Shown: piece after piece, positions 1 to 8,445 of the stretch
Layout of the letters: each line of letters opens with the position of its first letter
Position numbering within the stretch: the first letter of the stretch is position 1
NCBI GenBank assembly: GCA_039818945.1
Contig: JBCBSZ010000018.1
Span: forward strand, 1 to 64,000
Source: JBCBSZ01 sp039818945
GTDB lineage: Bacteria; Actinomycetota; Acidimicrobiia; Acidimicrobiales; Poriferisodalaceae
DNA length: 64,000 bases
Direction of reading: 5' to 3'
The notes under the pieces: model-generated
Database searches by the model: none
What the model was told of the DNA's origin: nothing
Seen by the model: only the letters and a program-made list of their open reading frames with translations
Translations under genes and position numbers: made by a program

Positions 1-1
1 C

Positions 2-433
2 ACCACCAACGCCCCCGAGACCACCACCCCGGACACCACCACCGCCTCCGAGACCACCGGCCCGGACACCACCACCGCACCGGCGGTCGAGCTCGACGCG
101 GACCAACAGGCGGTCGCCGACGCCTGGTCCGCCGTGTTCGACTCGACTGTCCCCTTCGACGACAAGGCCCCCCACCTCGCCGAAGCGGAGGCGCTGCGCG
201 AGACGGTCGACGCCTACGCGTCGACGGGCGACACGTTCGGCGGCATCAGCCTCGTCCCGACCGCCGTGCTGGTCGAGGGCGAATCGGCGACGGTCACCTA
301 CGACGTGTTCTTCGGCGAGAACGCCGCCTACGACGCGCTCTCGGGTGCGGTGCAGCGGGTCGACGGCGTCTGGGTCGTGAGTCGCGAGGAGTTCTGCGGC
401 TTCATGGCCTCGGCGCGCACCCCGTGCACCTGA
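2..433 (+). CDS. Secreted or membrane-anchored protein with Thr/Pro-rich linker, 5' end outside window
   Basis: The frame is open from base 2, so the gene begins upstream of the window and only its last 143 codons are visible. The first 30 or so residues are a low-complexity linker of Thr, Pro, Glu and Asp (repeated PETTTPDTTT-like units), typical of the stalk between a lipid anchor or signal peptide and a surface domain in actinobacteria. The remaining ~105 residues form a small acidic alpha/beta domain ending in a Cys pair (EEFCGF and the final PCT). It resembles the NTF2/SnoaL-like 'low molecular weight' secreted domains of actinobacteria in size and in the closing VDGVWVVSREEFC motif, but I cannot assign a family. 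It ends 13 bp before the SIP gene and may be its operon neighbour. Confidence 0.6.
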   Translation, partial: TTNAPETTTPDTTTASETTGPDTTTAPAVELDADQQAVADAWSAVFDSTVPFDDKAPHLAEAEALRETVDAYASTGDTFGGISLVPTAVLVEGESATVTYDVFFGENAAYDALSGAVQRVDGVWVVSREEFCGFMASARTPCT

Positions 434-446
434 TGCCGCTCCGGTC

Positions 447-1166
447 GTGACGATCCTCCAGACGATCCGACAGAGCACGGTCAAGAACCTCGGGGAGGTG
501 GTCGAGACCGCGGACGACGGCGACGGCCTGCGCCGGATCAGGTTCCGGGCTCGACACACCGCCATGGCATGGCGGCCCGGCCAGGCGTTGGCGATCATCG
601 TCGACGCAGGGGGCCGGCGGATGAAGGACCGGTGGCGGCACTACACGATCCGTCGACGCGACCAGGCGACCGGCGAGCTCGAGCTGCTGGTGACCGTGCA
701 CCGCGACGCCGGGCCGGGAGCGCGCTGGGCGAGCACCATCGACCCTGGCGACGAGTTCGTGTTCATGGGACCAGGCGGCGGTCCGACGCTGACGCTGCCC
801 GACGCCCCCTGCCTGATCCTCGGCGACCGTACGAGCGCAGCCGCAGCCGGGGCGATGCTGGACGCGCTCGCTCCGACCACGCCGGCGACGGCGTTCCTCG
901 CGACGCCGCACCCCGAACGAGCGCGGCTCGACACCTCCCGCCCCGACGACGTGCGGTGGTTGGCCGCGAGCAGCGCGACCGAGATCCGCGAGGCGCTGGT
1001 CGAGGCCGCCGCCGTGGCCCCGATCGAGACCGACGCCGTGCACGCCTACGTCACCGGCGAACAGGCGGCCGTGCGCGCCGTGCGCCGGACGTTGCGTGAC
1101 CGGGGGGTCGCCCCACGACGGATCCGGGTGCACGCGCATTGGTCACCCGATCGCATCGGGATGTGA
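447..1166 (+). CDS. Siderophore-interacting protein (SIP), FAD-dependent ferric-siderophore reductase
   Basis: The 239-residue protein has the two SIP modules. An N-terminal FAD-binding barrel carries RHYTIRR near residue 70, the Arg-x-Tyr-Thr flavin motif. A C-terminal NAD(P)H-binding module follows, ending in VHAYVTGEQAAVRAVRR. Family members such as ViuB and YqjH reduce the ferric siderophore in the cytoplasm and release iron. At 239 residues it is slightly shorter than the usual 260-280. GTG at 447 is chosen because it begins the conserved domain with no better upstream start. It is followed 82 bp later by two ABC half-transporters. In mycobacterial IrtA the same SIP domain is fused to the transporter, so the context supports reduction of imported siderophore at the membrane. 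Confidence 0.85.
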   Translation: MTILQTIRQSTVKNLGEVVETADDGDGLRRIRFRARHTAMAWRPGQALAIIVDAGGRRMKDRWRHYTIRRRDQATGELELLVTVHRDAGPGARWASTIDPGDEFVFMGPGGGPTLTLPDAPCLILGDRTSAAAAGAMLDALAPTTPATAFLATPHPERARLDTSRPDDVRWLAASSATEIREALVEAAAVAPIETDAVHAYVTGEQAAVRAVRRTLRDRGVAPRRIRVHAHWSPDRIGM

Positions 1167-1248
1167 CCCTTGACGATGACAGTCACTGACGACACGATGT
1201 GAAGGTCACTTACCAGACGACGCCGACCCGCCCGATGGAGCTCCCGCC

Positions 1249-3069
1249 ATGACCGTGACGCCGACCCCGACCGAGCGCGAGGCCGCGATCGACGAGGAGG
1301 ACGACGACGTCCCGGCCGACGACGCCCCCGATCCGGGCGGCCTCGGCGAGCTCCTGCGCCCGATCCGGGGCAAGCTCGTCCTCGCCTGCGCGCTCCAGGC
1401 GGCCTCGGCCGTCGTCGGCCTCGTGCCCTTCGTCGCGATCGCCGAGCTCGCCCGTGAGCTCCTCGGCGACGACCCGGACGACGGACGACTCTGGTCGATC
1501 GCCGCGGTGGCAGCCGCTGCGCTCGTCGCTCGCCTCGCGCTGATGCTGGGCGCGGCGAGCGTGACCCACTTCGCCGACAACGACCTCCAGCTCGACGTCC
1601 GGCGCCGCCTCGCCGACCGGCTCGGTCGAGTACCCCTCGGCTGGTACGACGACCGTGACGCCGGCGAGGTGAAGAAGGCCGTCGTCGACGACGTGGGCTC
1701 GATGCACCACCTCGTCGGCCACAGCTTCACGGACCTCACCACGGCCATCGTGACGCCGATCGCCGCCATGGTGCTCCTGTTCGTGACCGATTGGCAGCTC
1801 AGCCTCGTCGTCATGGTGCCCTTCCTCCTCGGGGTCGCGCTCTACGCCCGCCAGATGTCCGGGTACGGCGACAAGATGACGAGGTACGACGAGGCGCTCG
1901 AGGAGGTCAACACCGGCGCCGTCGAGTTCGTGCAGGGCATCTCGGTCGTGAAGACCTTCGGGCAGGCCGGGCGGGCGCACCGACGGTTCCTCGACGCCGC
2001 CTACCGGCTCGTCGACTACTTCTGGGACTGGGTGTCCAGCCTGCTGCGAGCCGCTGCAGCGTCGGAGGTGGTCCTCTCGCCGCTGGCGACGCTGGCGTTG
2101 ATCAGCGGCGCCGGCACCTGGTTCGTCTCCACCGGCCGGATCGATGCGGTCGATCTCGTCCTCTTCTTCGTGCTCGGGCTGGCGCTGACGGCGCCGATCC
2201 TGACGCTGGGCTACGCGGCGACCGATCTGCAGATCGCCTCCCAGGCCGCGGCGCGGGTGAGCCAGCTCCTCCACGCCCCGGTGCTGCCCACCACCGACAC
2301 GCCGCAGCTGCCCGACGGCAACCACATCGCGTTCGACCGCGTCTCGTTCTCCTACGACGGCGAGCGGGACGTCCTCCGGGACGTCGACCTCCGCCTCGAC
2401 ACCGGCACGGTCACCGCGCTGGTCGGCCCGTCGGGCTCCGGCAAGACGACCCTCGCCAAGCTGCTGTGCCGCTTCTGGGACCCGACCGAGGGTGCGGTGC
2501 GCCTCGGCGGCGTCGATCTCCGCGAGATCGCACCGGACGAGCTGTACCGGCACGTCGGGTTCGTGTTCCAGGACGTCCAGCTGCTGCGGGCCACCGTCGC
2601 CGACAACGTCCGCCTCGGTCGACCCGACGCCGACGACGCCGCCGTCGAGGGTGCGGCACGCTCGGCGCAGATCCACGACCGGATCACCGCACTCCCCCGC
2701 GGCTACGACTCCGTCGTCGGCGAGGACGCCGTGCTGTCCGGCGGCGAGGCGCAGCGGATCTCGATCGCACGTGCGCTCCTGGCCGACGCGCCGGTGCTCG
2801 TCCTCGACGAGGCCACCGCGTTCGCCGATCCAGAGTCCGAGGCCGCGATCCAGGACGCCCTGTCGGTGTTGGCCGGTGGGCGGACCCTCCTGGTGATCGC
2901 CCACCGCCTGTCCACGATCGTCGGCGCCGACCAGATCGCCGTGGTCGACGACGGTCGCATCGTCGAACGGGGCCGGCACGACGAGCTGCTGGTCGAAGCG
3001 GGGCTCTACCGCCGGCTGTGGGATGCAGACCGGCGCATCACGATCGAACCCACGGGGAGGACGTCATGA
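1249..3069 (+). CDS. ABC half-transporter (IrtA-like), fused membrane and ATPase domains
   Basis: This 606-residue protein has an acidic N-terminal tail, a six-helix type-1 exporter-fold membrane domain (about residues 35-340) and a C-terminal ATPase domain. Walker A GPSGSGKT lies at residues 393-400, the signature LSGGE at 496-500, Walker B VLVLDE at about 516-521, and an H-loop AHRLST follows. The stop overlaps the start of the next half-transporter (ATGA), so the two are translationally coupled and probably form a heterodimer. With the adjacent SIP this matches the IrtAB ferric-siderophore importer, in which exporter-fold half-transporters take up mycobactin. Here the SIP domain is a separate protein rather than the N-terminus of IrtA. 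A role in siderophore export cannot be excluded from sequence alone. Confidence 0.85.
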   Translation: MTVTPTPTEREAAIDEEDDDVPADDAPDPGGLGELLRPIRGKLVLACALQAASAVVGLVPFVAIAELARELLGDDPDDGRLWSIAAVAAAALVARLALMLGAASVTHFADNDLQLDVRRRLADRLGRVPLGWYDDRDAGEVKKAVVDDVGSMHHLVGHSFTDLTTAIVTPIAAMVLLFVTDWQLSLVVMVPFLLGVALYARQMSGYGDKMTRYDEALEEVNTGAVEFVQGISVVKTFGQAGRAHRRFLDAAYRLVDYFWDWVSSLLRAAAASEVVLSPLATLALISGAGTWFVSTGRIDAVDLVLFFVLGLALTAPILTLGYAATDLQIASQAAARVSQLLHAPVLPTTDTPQLPDGNHIAFDRVSFSYDGERDVLRDVDLRLDTGTVTALVGPSGSGKTTLAKLLCRFWDPTEGAVRLGGVDLREIAPDELYRHVGFVFQDVQLLRATVADNVRLGRPDADDAAVEGAARSAQIHDRITALPRGYDSVVGEDAVLSGGEAQRISIARALLADAPVLVLDEATAFADPESEAAIQDALSVLAGGRTLLVIAHRLSTIVGADQIAVVDDGRIVERGRHDELLVEAGLYRRLWDADRRITIEPTGRTS

Positions 3070-4796
3070 TCCGTCGCCTGCTGCACGTCGCGGACGACGA
3101 GGGCCCGCTGCGTCGCTGCGTCGCGTGGTTCGTCGCGCTCGCCGTGCTGCAAGGCATCGGGTTCGCGCTGCTCGTCCCGGTGCTGCGGGCCCTCCTGGAG
3201 GGCGACACGAACGAAGCGGCCGCCTGGTCGGCGGCGCTCGGCGGGCTGCTCGTCCTCTACGCCGTGCTGCTCTACGTCGCGCAGCTCACCGCGTTCCGGT
3301 CGGCCATCGGCATCTCGAAGGGCCTGTTCGGGCGGCTGGGCGACAAGATCGCCCAGCTCCCCCTCGGGTGGTTCGACTCGGACCAGGTCGGGCCGGTCGG
3401 TCGCCTCACCAGCAAGGGCGTCATCGACATCATGGGCGTGCCAGCGCACCTCCTCCGGCCGATCATCAACGCCTTCGTCACGCCGGTGACGGTGGTCGTG
3501 ATCATGGCGGCGTTCGATTGGCGGTTGGCGCTCGCAGCCGCGCTGTCGGCGCCGATCGCCTGGCTCGTCTTCAGGTGGGCGGGCAGCCTCGTCGAGCGAG
3601 CCGAGCACGCCACGGACGCTGCGGCGGCGGACGCCGGTTCCCGCCTCGTCGAGTTCGCCCAGACCCAGGCGGTGCTGAGAGCCCACGGCCGCACGGTCGA
3701 CGGGCACGAGCTGCTCGACGACGCCCTCGTCGCGCACCGGGACGCATCGCGTCGCCTGCTGACCACCGCCGTGCCCGGCCTCATCGGCTTCATCGCCGTG
3801 GTGCAGGTGGCGTTCACGATGATCCTGGTCGTCGGGGTCGCCATCGCCGTCGACGCCTCCATCGACGCCGCCGAGCTGATCGCCCTGCTGGCGCTCGCGG
3901 TGCGCTTCGTCGAGCCGATGGTCGCCGCAGCGGACATCGGCGGTGGGCTCAAGATCGCCAAGAACTCCCTCGACCGGGCCGACCACCTGCTCGCCACGCC
4001 GGTGCTCGACGAGCCGGAGCGGTCGGCCGAGGTGCGCGACGCGTCGATCGAGCTCACCGCGGTGTCGTTCGGCTACGGCGACCGGCGCGTCATCGACGAC
4101 CTCACGCTCCAGGTGCCGCACGGGACGATGACCGCGCTCGTCGGGCCGTCCGGCTCGGGCAAGACGACCGTCGCCCGTCTGGTCGCCCGCTTCTGGAACG
4201 TCGACGCCGGCAGCGTGCGCATCGGCGGCGCCGACGTCCGCGAGCTCACCACCGAGGAACTGATGGCGAGGGTCTCGATCGTCTTCCAGGAGACCTACCT
4301 GTTTGCCGGGACGATCGCCGAGAACCTCCGACTCGCTCGACCGGACGCGACCGACGCCGAGCTCGACCGGGTCGCCGAGCTCGCCCGGCTGGACGAGGTG
4401 CTCCGCCGCTTGCCCGGTGGCTGGGCGGCGGACGTCGGTGAGCGGGGCACCCGGCTCTCGGGCGGTGAGCGACAGCGGGTGTCGATCGCTCGTGCGCTGC
4501 TCAAGGACGCACCCGTGCTGCTCCTCGACGAGGCGACGGCGGCGATCGATCCCGCCAACGAGGTCGCCATCCAGAACGCGCTCGACACGGACCGCGGCCG
4601 CCGCACCATCCTCGTGATCGCTCATCGCCTGCAGACGGTCGTGGGTGCCGACCAGATCGCGGTCCTCGAACGGGGGCGCCTGGCCGAGGTCGGCACCCAC
4701 GACGAGCTCCTCGCCGTCGGCGGTCGTTACCGGAGCTTCTGGGACGAGCGCAGCCGCGCCGTCGGCTGGCGCCTCGTACCGAGCCCCGGACGGTGA
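3066..4796 (+). CDS. ABC half-transporter (IrtB-like), fused membrane and ATPase domains
   Basis: The ATG at 3066 overlaps the stop of the preceding half-transporter and gives a 576-residue protein. The reading frame runs open far upstream, but that part is a shadow of the first gene. Six membrane segments (about 15-290) precede an ATPase domain with Walker A GPSGSGKT at 360-367, signature LSGGE at 464-468, Walker B VLLLDEAT and H-loop AHRLQT. Both half-transporters keep complete catalytic motifs, so both ATP sites look competent. The order SIP, half-transporter, half-transporter and then a FecB-type lipoprotein points to siderophore traffic. Confidence 0.85.
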   Translation: MIRRLLHVADDEGPLRRCVAWFVALAVLQGIGFALLVPVLRALLEGDTNEAAAWSAALGGLLVLYAVLLYVAQLTAFRSAIGISKGLFGRLGDKIAQLPLGWFDSDQVGPVGRLTSKGVIDIMGVPAHLLRPIINAFVTPVTVVVIMAAFDWRLALAAALSAPIAWLVFRWAGSLVERAEHATDAAAADAGSRLVEFAQTQAVLRAHGRTVDGHELLDDALVAHRDASRRLLTTAVPGLIGFIAVVQVAFTMILVVGVAIAVDASIDAAELIALLALAVRFVEPMVAAADIGGGLKIAKNSLDRADHLLATPVLDEPERSAEVRDASIELTAVSFGYGDRRVIDDLTLQVPHGTMTALVGPSGSGKTTVARLVARFWNVDAGSVRIGGADVRELTTEELMARVSIVFQETYLFAGTIAENLRLARPDATDAELDRVAELARLDEVLRRLPGGWAADVGERGTRLSGGERQRVSIARALLKDAPVLLLDEATAAIDPANEVAIQNALDTDRGRRTILVIAHRLQTVVGADQIAVLERGRLAEVGTHDELLAVGGRYRSFWDERSRAVGWRLVPSPGR

Positions 4797-4840
4797 GGTC
4801 GGCGTCCGACCGACCGGTCATTGAAGGTGGACCTAGCGTT

Positions 4841-4859
4841 CTAGGGTAGGGCACCCAAA
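4841..4859 (+). promoter_or_regulatory. Candidate DtxR/IdeR-type iron box
   Basis: The 19-bp element ctagggtagggcacccaaa matches about 12 of 19 positions of the textbook IdeR/DtxR consensus (TTAGGTTAGCCTAACCTAA), including the TAGG and the closing AA. It lies 22 bp upstream of the GTG of the substrate-binding lipoprotein and next to a promoter-like TTGAAG at 4821, which is where an iron repressor would act. It is degenerate, so the call is tentative. Confidence 0.4.
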
Positions 4860-4880
4860 CATCCTACGAGGAGGTTGCCC

Positions 4881-5948
4881 GTGTCCCTTCGAGCCCTGGT
4901 ACCGATCGCCGCCCTGTCGCTCCTGCTCGCCGCGTGCGGCGACGGCGACGACAGCGACTCGGCAGCCGCCGAGACGTCGACCGGGTCGGCATCGGCGTCC
5001 GCTCCCGCCCCGGAGACGACCGAGACCGCCGAGACCGACAGCACGGACAACTCGACGTCGGAGGGTGGCGAGACGGTGTCGGTGACCGACGTCGTCGGCG
5101 ACAAGGAGGTCCCGGTCACGGAGTCGGGCATCTACGCGCTCGACGAGCTCATGGGGATCCTGTTGCTGACCCTCGGCGTCGAACCGGACACGACCGCCGC
5201 CTTCTTCGAGGATCCGCTCCTCGCACCGGTGCTCGAGGCACGGAGCGAGCTCGTCACCGCCGGCTCGGTCGAATCGGTCGCCGCGACGCAGCCCGAGCTG
5301 ATCCTCGGGATCGGCCATCCCAACTCCATCGAGATCCACGACGACTACGCCGGCATCGCGCCGGTCGTCCTCCCCGACTTCACCGCGTCGTGGCAGGACC
5401 AGACCCGCCAGATCGCACAGGTCGTCGGGCGGGTCGATGAAGGCGAGGCCGCGATCGCTGTCGTCGAGGCCCGGGTGGCCCAGCTCGCCGCCGAGGTCGA
5501 GGCAGCCGGCCTGGCCGGCCAGCAGATCTCGATCATGCAGAACTTCGAGGGCTCGTACTTCGCGTACGGGCCGACGACGATCTCGGGATCGATCGCGGCC
5601 GATCTCGGCTTCGTCCGCTCCGAGGCGCAGTCGAGTGCCGACAACTTCGGCTTCATCCCGATCTCCGCCGAGCTCGTGCCCGCCGAGACCGACGTCCCGA
5701 TCGTCGTCGGCGTGCTCGCTCTCTCGGCGGACGGCCTGGTCTCCCTGTTCGAGGACGATCTCGTGTCGACCGACGACAAGCTCGCGGCCGACGTCGGCGA
5801 CGCCTGGTTCAACAACACCGCGCTCGGCGCCTGGATCGTGCTCGACGACCTCGAGGCCATGCTCTTCGACCGCGGCGAGATCGCCGACGTCGACGCCGCG
5901 TCCGGCCGCTTCGACGAGCTGCTCGCTGCGATCGACGCCGCCGGCTGA
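4881..5948 (+). CDS. Iron-siderophore ABC transporter substrate-binding lipoprotein (FecB/FepB type)
   Basis: The 355-residue protein has a signal peptide with lipobox LLAAC (lipidated Cys19), an acidic Ser/Thr/Glu linker to about residue 65, then a periplasmic-binding fold of the PF01497 class. The two lobes are joined by a long helix (VGRVDEGEAAIAVVEARVAQ region). GTG at 4881 is preferred over TTG at 4875 because the Shine-Dalgarno GAGGAGG ends at 4874, giving a 6-base gap to 4881 and none to 4875. It would capture ferric siderophore outside the membrane for the transporters encoded nearby. A candidate iron box sits just upstream. Its 3' end faces the reverse-strand lipoprotein gene across 66 bp. 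Confidence 0.85.
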   Translation: MSLRALVPIAALSLLLAACGDGDDSDSAAAETSTGSASASAPAPETTETAETDSTDNSTSEGGETVSVTDVVGDKEVPVTESGIYALDELMGILLLTLGVEPDTTAAFFEDPLLAPVLEARSELVTAGSVESVAATQPELILGIGHPNSIEIHDDYAGIAPVVLPDFTASWQDQTRQIAQVVGRVDEGEAAIAVVEARVAQLAAEVEAAGLAGQQISIMQNFEGSYFAYGPTTISGSIAADLGFVRSEAQSSADNFGFIPISAELVPAETDVPIVVGVLALSADGLVSLFEDDLVSTDDKLAADVGDAWFNNTALGAWIVLDDLEAMLFDRGEIADVDAASGRFDELLAAIDAAG

Positions 5949-6014
5949 TCGCCTCGGCGTCAGCCAGGAAGCCCGGGTCGTGCCGGCGGGCGGATGCGGG
6001 GCCGATCCGGTGGT

Positions 6015-7103
6015 TCAGCCGCCGGCGTCGGCGAACTGGGCGGCGGAGGGGACGACGGTCGTCGGGTCGCCGTCGACCGCGAGCTCGATCTCGGCGACGA
6101 GCTCCTCGATCACGAAGCCCAGGCTGAGCGGGCTGGAGTGGGAGAAGGCGCCGGTGATCTCGGTGCTCGCGAAGATCTCGCGCCCCTCCTGGGTGGCCCG
6201 GAGGGTCTGCCTCGTCGGGAGCGCCGACACGAGGTCGGCGTACTGCGACTCGTCTCCGGCCACCCAGACGATCAGGTCGGTGTCGATCTGACCGAGGTTC
6301 TCCGCACTGACCTCGAAGAACCCGGAGCCATCGTCGTCGACGTCGTACTCCTCGGGGACGGTGAACCCGAGGTCGGAGAGGAACCGGCTCCGAGGATCCG
6401 AGGTGTTGTAGGCGCCAGGAGCGTCGCCGAAGAAGAACGCCACGGTCGCGGTGAGCCCCTCCCACTCGGGATGCTCAGCGCGCACCTCGGCCAGGCGTGC
6501 GTCGATCCGGGCGACCGCCGCCGCTGCCTCGGCGGTCCGGTCCGTGACGAGACCCAGGATCTCGGTCTGCTCCTGCCACGGCGTCCCGTAGTCGGCGTAG
6601 GCGTCGCTCTGGGCGACCGTCGGCGCGATCGCGCTCAGCAGGTCGTACTCCTCCTTCGTCATTCCCGACCAGATGCCGACGATCACGTCCGGGTCGAGCG
6701 CGGCCACGGCCTCGTAGTTGATGCCATCGGTCGTTCCGATGACGTCGGGCGTCTCATCACCGAGCTGGTCGGTGGCCCAGGGCCAGACGGAGTTCGGCTG
6801 CTCGCCGTACCAGTCGCGGAGTCCGACCGGAACCACGCCGAGGGCGAGGAGGAAGTCGTGCTCGTTGTAGCCGACCGAGACGACCCGCTCGGGTACCGCC
6901 GTGATCGTGGTCGCACCGAACTTGTGCTCGATGGTGAGCGGGAACGCCGCGGCCGGCGTCCCCGCGGACGTCGACTCGGGAGCGGACGTCGCCTCCGGGG
7001 CGGCGGACGTCTCGGCGCCGGCGTCGGTCGCGGCGTCGTCGCCGTCGCCACAGGCGGCGAGCGCGAGCGCGACGACGAGGACGACGCGGAGGATGGGGGT
7101 CAT
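6015..7103 (-). CDS. Iron-siderophore ABC transporter substrate-binding lipoprotein
   Basis: The ATG at 7103 is preceded by AGGAG at good spacing and gives 362 residues starting with a lipoprotein signal (LALAAC, Cys18). A longer reading frame upstream lacks such a signal. After an Ala/Ser/Thr linker the mature part has FecB-type motifs: PERVVSVGYNEHDFLLALG near residue 70, a helix-rich backbone between the lobes and a C-terminal lobe ending EELVAEIEL. It resembles the FecB-like catecholate/hydroxamate-siderophore binding proteins of actinobacteria. It is divergent from the EfeO gene (266 bp apart) and convergent with the other lipoprotein gene, so it appears to be transcribed alone. Confidence 0.83.
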   Translation of the reverse strand: MTPILRVVLVVALALAACGDGDDAATDAGAETSAAPEATSAPESTSAGTPAAAFPLTIEHKFGATTITAVPERVVSVGYNEHDFLLALGVVPVGLRDWYGEQPNSVWPWATDQLGDETPDVIGTTDGINYEAVAALDPDVIVGIWSGMTKEEYDLLSAIAPTVAQSDAYADYGTPWQEQTEILGLVTDRTAEAAAAVARIDARLAEVRAEHPEWEGLTATVAFFFGDAPGAYNTSDPRSRFLSDLGFTVPEEYDVDDDGSGFFEVSAENLGQIDTDLIVWVAGDESQYADLVSALPTRQTLRATQEGREIFASTEITGAFSHSSPLSLGFVIEELVAEIELAVDGDPTTVVPSAAQFADAGG

Positions 7104-7225
7104 GTGGTCTCCTGATGGTCGGGCGCCCACTCGGCGGCGCCATGGACGTCGATCTCGAGGTCGGCGACGGGACCGGGCGCGCGCATCGCCGGACGAGATC
7201 GACGAAGAGATCAGCACACATACCA

Positions 7226-7241
7226 GTTGCTATCAAGCAAC
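7226..7241. promoter_or_regulatory. Inverted repeat in the divergent lipoprotein/EfeO promoter region
   Basis: GTTGC-TATCAA-GCAAC (5-6-5) lies between the divergent lipoprotein gene (start 7103) and EfeO (start 7370). A second dyad, GTTAG-N6-CTAAC, occupies 7298-7313. The surrounding 7200-7320 segment is markedly AT-richer than the genes, as expected for a promoter region. Neither dyad fits the DtxR box spacing, so the bound protein is unknown. Confidence 0.35.
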
Positions 7242-7369
7242 CCTTTCAATAGACAGGCTGGTCAGCTGTGGGAAGCGAGCCATGGCTTGCCGTCGCAGTT
7301 AGCTGTTCCTAACATCCGGTCGGAACCTCGCCGCTCGCACGGCGACCACCCTGACGAAGGACACCATCC

Positions 7370-8440
7370 ATGCTTCGATCGACGACACGCCGGGCGCTCA
7401 CCGCCGCGTTCGCCGCTGCGCTGCTGCTCGCGGCCTGTGGTGACGACGACGGCGCCGAGGTCCGCCAGCTCGACGAGGGCTCGGAGTCGGGCTCCGGCTC
7501 GGGTTCGGGCTCTGGCTCCGGCAGCGGCTCGGGGTCCGGCAGTGCGAGCGCGTCGGGGTCGGGGAGCGCCTCGGGGTCGGCGAGCGCTTCCGGCTCAGCC
7601 AGCGCTTCCGGCAGCGCCTCGGCGTCGGCCAGCGGCTCGGCCTCGGCATCTGGCACCGGGATCAACGAGGACGAGCTGGCGCAGAGCTCGGACAACCCGC
7701 TGATCCTCGCCGCCGTCGACGGCTACCGGGTGTACGTCGCCGAGCAGGTCGAGACCATGCTGGCCGAGACCACGACCTTCACCGACGCCGTCCGCGCCGG
7801 CGACATCGAGGCGGCCAAGGCGCAGTACCAGATCTCCCGTCGGCCCTGGGAGCGCATCGAGCCGATCGCCGGGCTGATCGAGGACATCGACGGCGCGGTC
7901 GACGCCCGCGAGGACGACTTCGACGGCCCCGAGGACCCGAGCTTCACCGGATGGCACCGGCTCGAGTACCACCTCTGGATCCTCGAGGACGTCAGCGAGG
8001 CGGGCGGCTTCGCCGACCAGCTCGACGCCGATCTCCAGACCCTCGCCGAGGCCGTCCCGGGCCTGGAACTGCCACCCGGCGTCCTCACGGTCGGCGCCCA
8101 GGAGCTGATCGAGGAGGTCGCCGCCCCCGACGGCAAGCTCTCGGGTGAGGAGGAGCGCTACTCCGAGACCGACCTCTTCGCCTTCCAGGCCAACGTCGAG
8201 GGGTCCGAGGCGCTGATCGATCTGCTCGAGCCGGCGCTCGCCGAGGCGGATCCCGAGCTGCTCGCCGCGATCCGCGGCCAATTCGAGGAGCTCTACGGCC
8301 AGCTGGCGCAGTTCGGCAGCTATGAGGAGGGCTACGTGCCCTACAGCGAGCTCGCCGAGGGTCGCAGCGAACTCGCTGCGCTCCTCGGCGAGCTCGCCGA
8401 GAACCTCTCGCTGCTCAACGGCACCCTGGGCCTGGAGTAA
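7370..8440 (+). CDS. efeO: EfeO-type iron-binding lipoprotein (imelysin/M75 domain) with Gly-Ser-Ala linker
   Basis: The 356-residue protein begins with a lipoprotein signal (LLLAAC, Cys23). A remarkable 60-residue linker (about 38-97) made almost only of Ser, Gly and Ala follows, and then a helical M75 (imelysin-like) domain. The domain has the family HxxE metal motif in GWHRLEYH (His196-Glu199). In EfeUOB systems EfeO binds periplasmic ferrous or ferric iron and hands it to the EfeU permease. No EfeU gene is present. Instead EfeO is followed 5 bp later by EfeB and then by FecCD permeases. The linker would let the domain reach far from the membrane anchor. Confidence 0.88.
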   Translation: MLRSTTRRALTAAFAAALLLAACGDDDGAEVRQLDEGSESGSGSGSGSGSGSGSGSGSASASGSGSASGSASASGSASASGSASASASGSASASGTGINEDELAQSSDNPLILAAVDGYRVYVAEQVETMLAETTTFTDAVRAGDIEAAKAQYQISRRPWERIEPIAGLIEDIDGAVDAREDDFDGPEDPSFTGWHRLEYHLWILEDVSEAGGFADQLDADLQTLAEAVPGLELPPGVLTVGAQELIEEVAAPDGKLSGEEERYSETDLFAFQANVEGSEALIDLLEPALAEADPELLAAIRGQFEELYGQLAQFGSYEEGYVPYSELAEGRSELAALLGELAENLSLLNGTLGLE

Positions 8441-8445
8441 CGCAG

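Noticed and set aside
1210..2979. Long reverse-strand open frame over the first half-transporter gene
   Set aside because: It is an Arg/Gly/Asp-rich shadow of the high-GC coding strand without any family motif. The same holds for the long antisense frames at 3006-4700, 11340-12869, 16690-18876 and 60424-62940.
4875..5948. TTG 4875 as the start of the FecB-type lipoprotein
   Set aside because: It abuts the Shine-Dalgarno sequence with no gap; GTG 4881 has the right spacing and starts the signal peptide.
7298..7313. GTTAG-N6-CTAAC as a DtxR box before EfeO
   Set aside because: The spacing between half-sites does not fit the 19-bp DtxR/IdeR site; it is kept only as an unassigned dyad.
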